NCBI RefSeq assembly: GCF_007859935.1
Contig: NZ_SJPO01000003.1
Coordinates: forward strand, 144,827 to 208,826
DNA length: 64,000 nt
Direction of reading: 5' to 3'
Source: Posidoniimonas polymericola
GTDB taxonomy: Bacteria > Planctomycetota > Planctomycetia > Pirellulales > Lacipirellulaceae
The notes under the pieces were generated by a model, which was not told the origin of the DNA, did no database searches, and saw nothing but the letters and a program-made list of their open reading frames with translations. Both the position numbers and the translations under genes were made by a program. Shown here one piece after another: positions 53,058 through 61,405 of the stretch (its first letter is position 1; each line of letters opens with the position of its first letter).

Positions 53058-53681
53058 CTAGCCGTTGCGCTGCTCATACACCGCGTGCAGCAGGGCCTCG
53101 ACGTCCTTGTACTTCTTCTTGCGGCTGACGGCCTCGTCGAGCAGCCGCTTGGCGTCGGGTTCGCTGTGGCCGAGGGTGCGGAGGATCTCGAACACCTCGG
53201 CGACCAGGTCCTGCTCGATGTCGCCGCCGGCGGGCAGGTCGCGGCCCACCAAGAGAGCGAACTTGGCCGCTTTGCGGCGCAGCTTGGCCACCACCCGTTC
53301 GGCGGTCGCCGGGCCGATCCCGGGCAGCGTGCTGAGGCCTTTGACGTCCTGCTCCTCGATCTCGCCGGCCAGCTCGGCGACCGGCCGCACCATCGCGCGG
53401 AGCGCCTTCTTCACGCCGACGCCGTCGACCTGGCAGAACATCTCGAAGAACTCGCGCTCGACCGGGTTCAGGAAGCCGATCATCCGCGGCGTCATTCGGC
53501 CCTGCATCGGGTTCCCCTCGAGGTACTCGATGGTGTGCAGCTCGACCTCCTGGCCCACCTTCCCCTGCAGGCTCCGCCGGGCGAACTCGGGGACTAGCAC
53601 CTGCCGCTCGTAGGGCCCAATGGCCAGCGTGCAGAAGTCGGGCGAGAGGGAAACAACGCGGCCGGTGACTTTGGTGATCAT
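53058..53681 (-). CDS. ruvA: Holliday junction branch migration protein RuvA
   Basis: 207 residues from MITKVTGRVVSLSPDF. N-terminal OB fold, then two helix-hairpin-helix motifs (VDGVGVKKALRAM and LSTLPGIGPATAERVVAKL) that grip the junction DNA, and a C-terminal domain (SEPDAKRLLDEAV) that contacts the RuvB motor. The length is normal. An alpha repeat sits between it and ruvC. RuvB is not in the window. The longer frame upstream runs through the alpha repeat. Confidence 0.93.
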   Translation of the reverse strand: MITKVTGRVVSLSPDFCTLAIGPYERQVLVPEFARRSLQGKVGQEVELHTIEYLEGNPMQGRMTPRMIGFLNPVEREFFEMFCQVDGVGVKKALRAMVRPVAELAGEIEEQDVKGLSTLPGIGPATAERVVAKLRRKAAKFALLVGRDLPAGGDIEQDLVAEVFEILRTLGHSEPDAKRLLDEAVSRKKKYKDVEALLHAVYEQRNG

Positions 53682-53714
53682 GGGTGGTGGGGCTGTTGGC
53701 CGGATCGGGAGTCG

Positions 53715-53868
53715 AAAAACGGGGACTGGCTCGAGGCGAAGGGTTCTGCAGCGCCACGGACCAGCGAAGTGCGTCGTGCCTGTCTCCCTTTTTTCGACGG
53801 ACCACGCACGCGCCGCTTGAAGAGGGGGCATTCACCTGCCGTGCGGCCAAGAGCCAGCCCCCATTTCA
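53715..53868. repeat. Alpha-family nested inverted repeat, copy 3, inside the ruvC-ruvA unit
   Basis: Outer arms AACGGGGACTGGCTC (from 53719) and GAGCCAGCCCCCATTT (53851-53866). The inner left arm GTGCCTGTCTCCCTTTTTT is intact, but its partner (AGAGGGGGCATTCACCTGC) has decayed. It fills the 209 bp between ruvC and ruvA. Confidence 0.82.
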
Positions 53869-53890
53869 AGCTCCTGGAATCTACTCAATC

Positions 53891-54388
53891 CTACGGAAGG
53901 CCGATAGCCGAGGGCCGACAGCCCAGGTACCAGTGCGTCATCGCGATCGCCAACGCGTCGGCGACGTCGGGCGGGTCGGGGGCGGCGGTCAGGCGGAGCT
54001 CGGCCTGCACGGCCTGCTGCATCTGGGACTTGGGGGCGCGGCCGTTGCCGGTCAGGGTTTTCTTGATCTGGGTCGCCGCGTAGTGGTGCACCTTAACGCC
54101 CGCCTGCACGCCGGCCAGCACAATCACGCCGCGGGCGTGGCCCATCAGGATGGCGGTCTTGGGCCGCTCGTAGTGGGAGTAGAGTTCCTCGAGCGCGAGC
54201 GCGTCGGGCTTGAGGGCCTCGACCACCTCGGCGACGCCGGCGTGGATCTCACCGACGCGGTGCGCGAGCGACCTGCCCGATGTGCCCCGCACGACGCCGG
54301 CCTCCACGAGCGTGAGCGTGCGGCCCTCGGCGTCGATGACGCCGTAACCGGTGGTGTTGAGTCCGGGGTCGATGCCGAGGATACGCAT
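53891..54388 (-). CDS. ruvC: Holliday junction endonuclease RuvC
   Basis: 165 residues. The RNase H-like active site is visible: MRILGIDPGLNTTGYG (first Asp), LALEELYSHYERPKTA (Glu) and DPPDVADALAIAMTH (last two Asp). It resolves Holliday junctions moved by RuvAB. Start ATG at 54388. It is followed by an alpha element and then ruvA on the same strand, the usual gene order. Confidence 0.95.
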   Translation of the reverse strand: MRILGIDPGLNTTGYGVIDAEGRTLTLVEAGVVRGTSGRSLAHRVGEIHAGVAEVVEALKPDALALEELYSHYERPKTAILMGHARGVIVLAGVQAGVKVHHYAATQIKKTLTGNGRAPKSQMQQAVQAELRLTAAPDPPDVADALAIAMTHWYLGCRPSAIGLP

Positions 54389-54395
54389 GGGAGTG

Positions 54396-54608
54396 TTAGA
54401 GCAGCTTCCTGAATTCGTCGACCGTCAGCCCAGCATCCCGCACGATGGCCCCCATCGTGATGGCGTTGATTGGATTGTGGCGGGGGATGGTCAAGATCCG
54501 TTCGCCGTTGGTCATCACGGTGTGTTTGCCCTCGCGAGCGACTACGAAGTCCGCCTTCTCAAGAGCGCGGATGGCGTTCTTGTGATTGACTCCTGGTACT
54601 TTGGGCAC
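54396..54608 (-). CDS. hicA: HicA-type mRNA interferase toxin
   Basis: 70 residues, GTG start. The double-stranded RNA-binding-like fold of HicA is recognisable: VNHKNAIRALEKADFVV, catalytic His in REGKHTVMTN, and the ending RHNPINAITMGAIVRDAGLTVDEF. It cleaves mRNA independently of the ribosome when free of antitoxin. It starts 2 bases after the HicB stop and ends 7 bases before ruvC. Confidence 0.9.
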   Translation of the reverse strand: MPKVPGVNHKNAIRALEKADFVVAREGKHTVMTNGERILTIPRHNPINAITMGAIVRDAGLTVDEFRKLL

Positions 54609-54610
54609 GC

Positions 54611-54808
54611 CTAGGCCTCGACTTCGACTTCGCGGACGTCTTTGTCAATCCAGAGTTCCTTTTGCACCTCGAGGTACTCGCGAATTGCGTCTTGGACGTT
54701 GGCGATCGCTTCCTCTTCAGTCACCCCCTGCGAGTGGCATCCAGGAAGCCCGAGCACAGAAGCGGCGTAGCCTTCATCGGACGGTTCGAGCGAGATCTTG
54801 TATCGCAT
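54611..54808 (-). CDS. hicB: HicB-type antitoxin
   Basis: 65 residues: MRYKISLEPSDEGYAASVLGLPGCHSQGVTEEEAIANVQDAIREYLE is the partial RNase H-like HicB domain that caps the HicA active site. There is no C-terminal ribbon-helix-helix or HTH domain, so autoregulation would differ from the two-domain HicB proteins. It precedes hicA on the strand, the less common HicB-first order. The pair sits between cysS and ruvC. Confidence 0.88.
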   Translation of the reverse strand: MRYKISLEPSDEGYAASVLGLPGCHSQGVTEEEAIANVQDAIREYLEVQKELWIDKDVREVEVEA

Positions 54809-54872
54809 GGACGGCCTTTCAACTTTCCGGGGTACGCTGCATCCGCGATTCGGAGAATCACGCCACTCAAGG

Positions 54873-56558
54873 TTACCCCGCGGTCCACTCGGTGCCGCCG
54901 GCGCGGTCCTCGAGGGTCACGCCGGCGGCATTGAGCTGGTCACGCACGGCGTCGCCGGTGGCGAAGTCCTTATTCTTGCGGGCGGTGGCTCGCAGGTCGA
55001 TCAGCATCTGCATGACGCCATCCATAGCCGCGTCGCCGCCGCCGGACCACTCGGTGCCGCCGGCGCGGTCCTCCAGCACGATGCCGGTGGGCGCCAGGCC
55101 GTCGCGGATGGCGTCGGCCACGGCGAAGTTCTTCGCCTTGCGGCTTTCGGCCCGGAGGTCGATCACGACCTGCATCACCTTGCCGAGCAGCTCGTCGGTT
55201 TCTCCCCCGGCCGAGGCCGGAGGGGCTTGGAAGATGCCGAGGATGGCGCTCAGCTCCTTGACGGCGGTGAGCGTGGCGGTGAACTCGGCGACCGCGTCGG
55301 CGTCGGCGTCGGACTCCTCGAGCTTCTTCTCCTCGCAGAGCTTGTTGGCGATCTTGGCGAGCTCGAACAGCTCGCCGATCGCGCCGCCGGTGTTGAAGTC
55401 GTCGTCCATGGCGGCGAGGAACTTGTCGCGGGCCTTGGCGGCGGGGTCGCTCAGACAGGGGATCGCGGCGTCGGTCGGAAGCTTCAGGTCGTAGAAGTCC
55501 TTGCCGGTGACGCGGGTGTAGCGCTTGAACAGGCGGTAGAACTGCTCGAGGCCGATGGCGGCCTCCTCGATGGCGGGCTCGCTGAACAGCACGGTGCTGC
55601 GGTAGTGGGTGCGGAGCAGGAAGAAGCGGATCCGCTCGCCCCCCTGCTTCTTGATCAGGTCGGCCAGGCCGCCGGCGCCCTTGCTGCGGCTCATCTTGCC
55701 GCCGGCGTCGGCGTCGGGCTCACCGCGGTCGGACTTGCCGCCGATCTTGCCGGCGGCCGAGTCCTTCCGCAGCAGGCCGTTGTGGGCCCAGTACTTGACC
55801 ATCGGCTTGCCGTGGCAGCACTCGCTCTGCGCGACCTCGTTCTCGTGGTGCGGGAACACCAGGTCGAGCCCGCCGCCGTGGATGTCGAAGGTCTCGCCGA
55901 GGATCTTCTTGCTCATCGCGCTGCACTCGATGTGCCAGCCCGGCCGGCCATCGCCCCAGGGCGACTCCCAGCTCGGCTCGCCCGGCTTGGCCGACTTCCA
56001 GAGCGCGAAGTCGGCGGCCGACTTCTTTCTAGCCGCCTGGCCGCCGCCGTCGCCCTGCATGTCGGCGACCGAGCGGTTGGAGAGCTTGCCGTACTCGCGG
56101 TCCTTGCCGACGTCGAAGTAGACGTCGCCCTCGGAGGCGTAGGCGTAGCCCTGCTTCACGAGGTCGGCGACAAAGTCGATGATCTCCTGCATGCACTCGG
56201 TGGCGCGGGGGAACTCGCTGATCTGGTCGACCCCCAGCGCGGCCAGGTTGCCCTGGTAGTCCTTGATGTTCTCTTCGGCCACCTCGAGCATCGTGATGCC
56301 GCGCTCCTGGGCCTTGTTGATCAGCTTGTCGTCGACGTCGGTGATGTTGACCACCCAGGTGACGTCGTAGCCGCGGTGCTTCAGGTGCCGCGTGATGCAG
56401 TCGAAGATCACCGGCCCGACCAGGTGCCCGATGTGCGCCTCGGCGTACACGGTGGGGCCGCACAGGTAGATGCCCACCTTGCCTTCCTTAACAGGCTCGA
56501 ACGGCTCCTTCTTCTTCGACAGCGTGTTGTAGATCTGCAGGGTAGGGTGCGCGGGCAT
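54873..56558 (-). CDS. cysS: Cysteinyl-tRNA synthetase with insertion and duplicated C-terminus
   Basis: 561 residues from [17 protein letters not shown]; the frame upstream is Pro-rich shadow. HIGH is at residues 42-45, the zinc Cys33 is in LCGPTVY, further zinc ligands are in WHIECSAM and [12 protein letters not shown], and the KMSKS motif reads KMSRS. Two oddities: about 20 residues ([19 protein letters not shown]) are inserted just before KMSRS, and the C-terminal helical segment ending [10 protein letters not shown] occurs twice in tandem (about residues 460-510 and 511-561). Essential for charging tRNA-Cys. Confidence 0.95.
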   Translation of the reverse strand: MPAHPTLQIYNTLSKKKEPFEPVKEGKVGIYLCGPTVYAEAHIGHLVGPVIFDCITRHLKHRGYDVTWVVNITDVDDKLINKAQERGITMLEVAEENIKDYQGNLAALGVDQISEFPRATECMQEIIDFVADLVKQGYAYASEGDVYFDVGKDREYGKLSNRSVADMQGDGGGQAARKKSAADFALWKSAKPGEPSWESPWGDGRPGWHIECSAMSKKILGETFDIHGGGLDLVFPHHENEVAQSECCHGKPMVKYWAHNGLLRKDSAAGKIGGKSDRGEPDADAGGKMSRSKGAGGLADLIKKQGGERIRFFLLRTHYRSTVLFSEPAIEEAAIGLEQFYRLFKRYTRVTGKDFYDLKLPTDAAIPCLSDPAAKARDKFLAAMDDDFNTGGAIGELFELAKIANKLCEEKKLEESDADADAVAEFTATLTAVKELSAILGIFQAPPASAGGETDELLGKVMQVVIDLRAESRKAKNFAVADAIRDGLAPTGIVLEDRAGGTEWSGGGDAAMDGVMQMLIDLRATARKNKDFATGDAVRDQLNAAGVTLEDRAGGTEWTAG

Positions 56559-56715
56559 GGGAGGCGGGGCGTGATTCGGGGTTGAGAGCGGAAAACTGAT
56601 GTTCGGGGTGCTGGGCGGTTCCGGTAAGTTACTCGGATCGGGGTGATTATGGGAAGGTCGCTTGCCGGCCCCGTCGCCGCCTCGTTCCGCTAGCAACCCA
56701 CCGCAGGAGACCGCG

Positions 56716-57048
56716 ATGAGCAGCAACCCGTTCGAATCCCCCGTCAGCGACAGCTCTGGCTACCAGGCCCCGGGTCGAGCTTCGATGACGCTCAAGTCGA
56801 TCGACCCGCTGCAGGCCGGCAAGGTGCTGGGCGCGTTGTACTTGCTGCTGGGTCTGATCGTGGCGCCGTTCCTCGTGTTGGGGGCTCTGCTTAGCGGCGA
56901 CCCGGCGCAGGCCGGCGTCGGCCTGGGTATGGCCGTGGGCATCCTGTTTATGTACGGCGTAGGTGGCTTCCTTGGCGGGCTGCTGATGGCGTTTCTCTAC
57001 AACGTCGTGGCGAAGATGTCGGGCGGGATGCGTTTCGAATTCGAGTAG
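56716..57048 (+). CDS. Small membrane protein, DUF3566-like in layout
   Basis: 110 residues from [11 protein letters not shown], preceded by GCAGGAGA. After a Ser/Pro-rich N-terminus and [14 protein letters not shown] come two membrane helices ([20 protein letters not shown] and [26 protein letters not shown]) and an end [16 protein letters not shown] that resembles DUF3566-type proteins. The function is unknown. It is convergent with ispF. Confidence 0.72.
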   Translation: MSSNPFESPVSDSSGYQAPGRASMTLKSIDPLQAGKVLGALYLLLGLIVAPFLVLGALLSGDPAQAGVGLGMAVGILFMYGVGGFLGGLLMAFLYNVVAKMSGGMRFEFE

Positions 57049-57118
57049 TAGCTTGGCCGAAGGCCATACTCACCGTAGCCTAGGGCATCGCCCTAGGTCG
57101 CGTTGGCGCGGGAATTGA

Positions 57119-57171
57119 TTGGCTGAAGGCCAATCTCACCCCGGGGCCAATTGAGGTTGGCCTTCAGCCAA
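57119..57171. terminator. Hairpin between convergent genes
   Basis: TTGGCTGAAGGCCAA (57119-57133) faces an exact TTGGCCTTCAGCCAA (57157-57171). A diverged half-copy (GGCCGAAGGCCAT) lies at 57054. It probably ends transcription from both sides; the repeated GAAGGCCA.TCTCACC wording also suggests a dispersed repeat. Confidence 0.55.
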
Positions 57172-57188
57172 CGGACGCCGATCATCGA

Positions 57189-57674
57189 CTATTCGGCCGT
57201 TTCGATCAGCGCGACGCATCGCGCATCAATCGACTCCTCACGGCCGACCGGGCCGACCGACTCGCCGGTCTTGGCCTTGATGCCGATCTTGCCGACCGAG
57301 ACGCCGAGCACGCCGGCGATGGCGTGCCGCATGGCGTCCTTGTAGGGGAAGAGCTTGGGCCGCTGGGCGGCGATGACGCAGTCGAGGTTCACCAGCCGGT
57401 AGCCCTCCTGCTGCACGCGGCGGTGGGCCTCGGCCAAGAAGTCCTTCGAGTCGCGGCCGCGGTTCGCCGGATCGGTGTTGGGGAACAGCTCGCCAATGTC
57501 GGGCAGCCCCGCGGCGCCCAGCAATGCGTCGGTCACCGCGTGCAGCAGCACGTCGGCGTCGCTGTGCCCGACAGCCTGACGGTCGTGCGGAACGTCGACG
57601 CCGCCCAGACGCAGCGGCCCGCCCGGTTCGAGCCGGTGGGTGTCCTCGCCGAGTCCGATTCTGAAATTGCTCAT
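57189..57674 (-). CDS. ispF: 2-C-methyl-D-erythritol 2,4-cyclodiphosphate synthase
   Basis: 161 residues. RIGLGEDTHRLEPG supplies the metal Asp and His (GEDTHR in place of the common GYDVHR), GHSDADVLLHAVTDALLGAAGLPDIGELFP the second His and the substrate loop, and IGIKAKTGESVGPVGRE the C-terminal motif. It acts in the MEP pathway of isoprenoid synthesis. No other isp gene is adjacent. A zeta repeat separates it from metK. Confidence 0.95.
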   Translation of the reverse strand: MSNFRIGLGEDTHRLEPGGPLRLGGVDVPHDRQAVGHSDADVLLHAVTDALLGAAGLPDIGELFPNTDPANRGRDSKDFLAEAHRRVQQEGYRLVNLDCVIAAQRPKLFPYKDAMRHAIAGVLGVSVGKIGIKAKTGESVGPVGREESIDARCVALIETAE

Positions 57675-57695
57675 TGGTTAGCCGCGCAGTTTGTT

Positions 57696-57834
57696 CACCA
57701 CAAAGGGCACGAAGTACACAAAGGCGAGTCGTCGCAGAAATGGCAGAGCACTCATCGACGTTACCGTTCTGGTCGCTGGTCAATAAAGAAGGGCACGAAA
57801 CCAGCGGCTTCGTGCCCTTTGTGTCTTTGTGGTT
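57696..57834. repeat. Zeta-family palindrome, copy 2
   Basis: CACCACAAAGGGCACGAAG at the left faces CTTCGTGCCCTTTGTG followed by TCTTTGTGGT at the right, with an extra GAAGGGCACGAAACC inside. It fills the 171 bp between ispF and metK. Confidence 0.75.
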
Positions 57835-57845
57835 CGCAACTTCGG

Positions 57846-59069
57846 TTAGCTGTTGACCGTAGCGGCTTCGGCGGCCTTGGCGAGGGCCTCGGCCTTGTCG
57901 GTCTTCTCCCAGCTGAACTCGCCGTTGGGGCCGGGCTCGCGGCCGAAGTGGCCGTGGGCGGCGGTCGCCGACATCACGGGCTTGGTCAGGCCGAGCTCCT
58001 TGATCAGGCCACGCGGGGTGAGCGAGAAGTTGTTGCGGACCAGGTCGACCAGGGTCGACTCGTCGACCTTGCCGGTGCCGAACGTGTTGACGTTGACGCT
58101 CACCGGCTCGGCGACGCCGATCGCGTAGGCGAGCTGCACCTCGACCTCGTCTGCCAGGCCGGCGGCGACCAGGTTCTTGGCGATGTAGCGGGCCATGTAG
58201 GCGGCCGAGCGGTCGACCTTCGAGGGGTCCTTGCCGCTGAACGCGCCGCCGCCGTGGCGGCCGCGGCCGCCGTACGTGTCGACGATAATCTTGCGGCCGG
58301 TCAGGCCGGTGTCGCCGTGCGGGCCGCCGATCACGAACTTGCCGGTCGGGTTGATGTGGTAGGTGATGTCGCCGCTGACGAACTCGGCCGGCAGGCAGGG
58401 CTTGATCGCCTTCTCGATGATCTCCTTCTTCGCCTCTTCGGTGATCTTCGTGCCGCACGGGGCGAGGATGCTCTCGTCGTGCTGCGTGCTGACGACCACC
58501 GTGTCGATGCGGATCGGCTTGTTGTCCCGGCCGTACTCGACCGTCACCTGGCTCTTGGAGTCGGGGCGCAGGTACGACAGCTCGCCCGACTGGCGGAGCG
58601 CGGCCAGCTTCTCGACGATGCGGTGCGAGACGTGGATCGGCAGCGGCATGAGCACGTCGGTCTCGTTGCACGCGTAGCCGAACATCAGGCCCTGGTCGCC
58701 CGCGCCCTGCTCGCCCTCGACGTCCGACGCCTTGTCGACGCCCTGGGCGATGTCGGCGGACTGCTCGTGGATGGCGTTCAGCACGCCGCAGTCGTGGCTG
58801 AAGCCGATCGACGGGTCGGTGTAGCCGATCCGCTTGATGGTCTCACGCACGACCCGCTGCACGTCGACGTAGTGGCTGGTGCGGACCTCGCCGGCGACCA
58901 CCACCTGGCCCGTGGTGCAGAGGGTCTCGACCGCGACACGGGCGTTGGCCGGGTCGGGGTCGTTGGCGAGGATGTCGTCGACGATCGCGTCGGAGATCTG
59001 GTCGGACACTTTGTCCGGGTGGCCCATGCTGACGGATTCACTGGTGAACAGGTAGTTGCCGGATGCCAC
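57846..59069 (-). CDS. metK: S-adenosylmethionine synthetase
   Basis: 407 residues with a GTG start preceded by AGGAGA. Motifs: [17 protein letters not shown], the central loop region [14 protein letters not shown], the P-loop-like [22 protein letters not shown] and [11 protein letters not shown]. It makes S-adenosylmethionine from methionine and ATP. The length is slightly above average, with an Ala-rich C-terminus. No SAM riboswitch is recognisable in its 245 bp leader; a simple promoter is seen at 59137-59165. Confidence 0.96.
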   Translation of the reverse strand: MASGNYLFTSESVSMGHPDKVSDQISDAIVDDILANDPDPANARVAVETLCTTGQVVVAGEVRTSHYVDVQRVVRETIKRIGYTDPSIGFSHDCGVLNAIHEQSADIAQGVDKASDVEGEQGAGDQGLMFGYACNETDVLMPLPIHVSHRIVEKLAALRQSGELSYLRPDSKSQVTVEYGRDNKPIRIDTVVVSTQHDESILAPCGTKITEEAKKEIIEKAIKPCLPAEFVSGDITYHINPTGKFVIGGPHGDTGLTGRKIIVDTYGGRGRHGGGAFSGKDPSKVDRSAAYMARYIAKNLVAAGLADEVEVQLAYAIGVAEPVSVNVNTFGTGKVDESTLVDLVRNNFSLTPRGLIKELGLTKPVMSATAAHGHFGREPGPNGEFSWEKTDKAEALAKAAEAATVNS

Positions 59070-59136
59070 GAGAGGTCTCCTGGGGAACGTGCCGGGGGGC
59101 GCCCGCTAGGTTAGAGGATTGGGCTCGCAATCCCGC

Positions 59137-59165
59137 AGTATAAGAGCACGCGGGGGCTCCTACAA
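59137..59165 (-). promoter_or_regulatory. Candidate metK promoter
   Basis: On the minus strand TTGTAG (59160-59165) and TATACT (59137-59142) are 17 bases apart, about 70 bases before the metK start codon. The -10 hexamer matches the consensus in five of six bases. Confidence 0.5.
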
Positions 59166-59313
59166 TGGCTGGGGCACAATGGCCCGGCAGGCAGGGATTT
59201 CGACCATTTAAACGCCGCCCGGACCGGGGTGAGCGAGGCGCCGGGGGGCTGGTATGCTGGGGGCTCACGCACGCGACCCTTGCGATCCCACCCGAACCTC
59301 CCGCTGCACTCCC

Positions 59314-60726
59314 ATGGCCGACCTCGAAACCCTGCGGGCGAAGCTCGCCCCGTTTGACCAGCAACACGTCCTCCGCTTCTGGGACGAGCTCTCCAACGAG
59401 GGCCGCGAGCGGCTGGCAGCCCAGCTCGAGGACGTCGACCCCGAGCTCATCGCCCAGGTCCACGGCGGCGACGCCGAGCAGCCCGATTGGGCCGCCCTCG
59501 CCAAGCAGGCGGTCCCGCCCCCCGCGATGCGTCTGTCCGACCGCCAGCAAGGCAAGTCGGGCGGCCTGGGCGTGACGCCCGACCAGGCACAGCAGCGTGG
59601 CCGCCAGGCGCTCGACGCCGGGGAGGTCGGGGTGCTGCTGGTCGCCGGCGGGCAGGGGAGCCGGCTCGGCTTCGACCACCCGAAGGGGATGTACCCAATC
59701 GGGCCGATCTCCGACGCCACGCTGCTGCAGATCCACTTGGAGAAGGCGGTCGCCCTCGCCAAGCGGCACGGCGTCAGCGTGCCGGTGTACCTGATGACCA
59801 GCCCGGTCACGCACGACGAGCAGGTGGCGTTCCTCAAGGAGCACGACAACTTCGGCCTGGCGGATGACGACCTGGTCGTGTTCTGCCAGGGGACCATGCC
59901 GGCCATCGACGCGCAGACCGGCAAGCTGCTGATGGCCGCCAAGGACTCGTTGTTCCTCAGCCCGGACGGGCACGGCGGCACGGTCGCCGCCTTGGCCAAG
60001 AGCGGCGCCATCGACCACATGAACCGCCGCGGCGTGAAGCACCTGTTCTACCTGCAGGTCGACAACCCGATCGTGCCAATCGGCGACGCGGAGCTGATCG
60101 GCTACCACCTGCTGGCCGAGTCGGAGCTGACCAGCATGGCGGTCGCCAAGGAGACGCCGGGGGAGAAGCTCGGCAACTTCGCGATGATCGACGACCGCAT
60201 GACCATCATCGAGTACTCCGACATGCCCGACGACGTGGCCGAGCTGGCCGACGCGTCGGGCGGGCTCAAGTTCTGGGCCGGCAGCATCGCGGTGCACGTG
60301 TTCGGCGTGGCGTTCCTCGAGCGGATGCTTGGCATGAAGGACTCGCTGCCGCTGCACATCGCGCACAAAAAGGTGCCGCACGTGGACGCGTCGGGAGAGC
60401 TGGTCGAGCCGACCGAGAACAACGCGCTGAAGCTCGAGAAGTTCATCTTCGACCTGCTCCCCAAGGCGAACAACCCGATCGTCGTGGAGTACGCCGAGGA
60501 CGAGGTGTTCGCGCCGCTGAAGAACGCGCCCGGCGCGCCCAAGGACACCGAGGAGTACGTGCAGCGGTTCATGATGGCCCAGCACCGCGGCTGGCTGGCG
60601 GCCGCCGGCGTCGACGTGCCGGCCGACGCCCCGGTCGAGATCAGCCCGCTGTGGGGGCTCGACGCCGAGGGGGTGAAAGTCAAGGCCGACGGCGTGAAGA
60701 TCGATGGTCCGACCTACCTGCGGTGA
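59314..60726 (+). CDS. UDP-N-acetylhexosamine / UTP-hexose-1-phosphate pyrophosphorylase (eukaryote-like UAP)
   Basis: 470 residues. The nucleotidyltransferase motif LLVAGGQGSRLGFDHPKGMYPIG and the following PVYLMTSPVTHDEQ, FCQGTMPAIDAQTGKLLM, YLQVDNPIV and HIAHKKVPH are those of the AGX/UAP family (Pfam PF01704), which in eukaryotes makes UDP-GlcNAc. Bacteria usually use GlmU instead. Start ATG at 59314; the frame upstream is shadow. The CYTH gene starts 8 bases after its stop, so the two are co-transcribed. Confidence 0.93.
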   Translation: MADLETLRAKLAPFDQQHVLRFWDELSNEGRERLAAQLEDVDPELIAQVHGGDAEQPDWAALAKQAVPPPAMRLSDRQQGKSGGLGVTPDQAQQRGRQALDAGEVGVLLVAGGQGSRLGFDHPKGMYPIGPISDATLLQIHLEKAVALAKRHGVSVPVYLMTSPVTHDEQVAFLKEHDNFGLADDDLVVFCQGTMPAIDAQTGKLLMAAKDSLFLSPDGHGGTVAALAKSGAIDHMNRRGVKHLFYLQVDNPIVPIGDAELIGYHLLAESELTSMAVAKETPGEKLGNFAMIDDRMTIIEYSDMPDDVAELADASGGLKFWAGSIAVHVFGVAFLERMLGMKDSLPLHIAHKKVPHVDASGELVEPTENNALKLEKFIFDLLPKANNPIVVEYAEDEVFAPLKNAPGAPKDTEEYVQRFMMAQHRGWLAAAGVDVPADAPVEISPLWGLDAEGVKVKADGVKIDGPTYLR

Positions 60727-60733
60727 GCAAGCG

Positions 60734-61282
60734 ATGCAGCTCGAAGTCGAACAAAAGTTTCACGCCCCGGACCTCGAAGCCGTGCGCGGCCGTGTTGTCG
60801 AGTTGGGCGGCGCGCCGCTCAAGACCGTCGAGCAACGCGACACCTACTTCCGGCACCCGTCGCGAGATTTCGCGCAAACGGGCGAGGCGCTGCGGATCCG
60901 GCGAACCGGTGACCAGGCCGTGGTGACCTACAAGGGCGCGAAGCTCGACCGTGAGGTGAAGACCCGCCCCGAGCTCGAGTTCCCGCTTTTCGACGGGGGC
61001 GACCCGCAGCAGGAGCTGTTCGGGCTGCTCGGGTTTGTGCAGGTCGCCGATGTGGCCAAGCACCGCGAAGCTTACCAACTGACACGCGGCGGCCTACAAC
61101 TAGAGGTCGCCCTGGATACGGTCGCCGATGTCGGAACGTTCGCCGAGGTTGAGGCGATCGCCGAGCAGGACGCGGTCGCCGCCGCGCAGGCGGCGGTCCA
61201 GCAGCTTGCGGCCGACCTCGGGCTGACCGACCTCGAGCCGCGTAGCTACCTGCGGATGTACCTGGAAGGTCGGGACGCGTAA
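60734..61282 (+). CDS. CYTH-domain protein (class IV adenylate cyclase / thiamine triphosphatase family)
   Basis: 182 residues. The ExExK hallmark is LEVEQKF at the N-terminus; further barrel strands carry DTYFRHPSRDF, ALRIRRTGDQAVVTYKG, RPELEFPLF and VDVGTFAEVEAIAEQ, with the charged residues lining the tunnel. CYTH enzymes act on triphosphates (cAMP formation, thiamine triphosphate or inorganic triphosphate hydrolysis). The assignment to CyaB-like is by pattern. It is coupled to the pyrophosphorylase gene, so a role tied to triphosphate or nucleotide-sugar turnover is possible. Confidence 0.9.
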   Translation: MQLEVEQKFHAPDLEAVRGRVVELGGAPLKTVEQRDTYFRHPSRDFAQTGEALRIRRTGDQAVVTYKGAKLDREVKTRPELEFPLFDGGDPQQELFGLLGFVQVADVAKHREAYQLTRGGLQLEVALDTVADVGTFAEVEAIAEQDAVAAAQAAVQQLAADLGLTDLEPRSYLRMYLEGRDA

Positions 61283-61295
61283 CGAGCCGCGGTGT

Positions 61296-61373
61296 TGTAG
61301 AGCCTTCGTGCGAGGCGTCTCCGACGGCGAGGCGTCACCGCCAGGCGTCGGGGTCGGAGACCCCTCCCACAGC
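61296..61373. repeat. Gamma-family repeat, palindromic copy 3
   Basis: TGTAGAGCCTTCGTGCGAGG then CGTCTCCGACGGCGAGG faces GTCGGAGACCCCTCCCAC. It sits between the CYTH and MFS genes. It shows the full palindromic form of the shorter copies at 3173 and 3776. Confidence 0.6.
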
Positions 61374-61405
61374 GTTTGATCCCTCCCACCTTCGACTCCC
61401 GCCCC

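Noticed and set aside
59070-59313. SAM riboswitch upstream of metK
   Set aside because: No known SAM-I, SAM-II or related core could be recognised in the leader. Only a simple promoter is visible.
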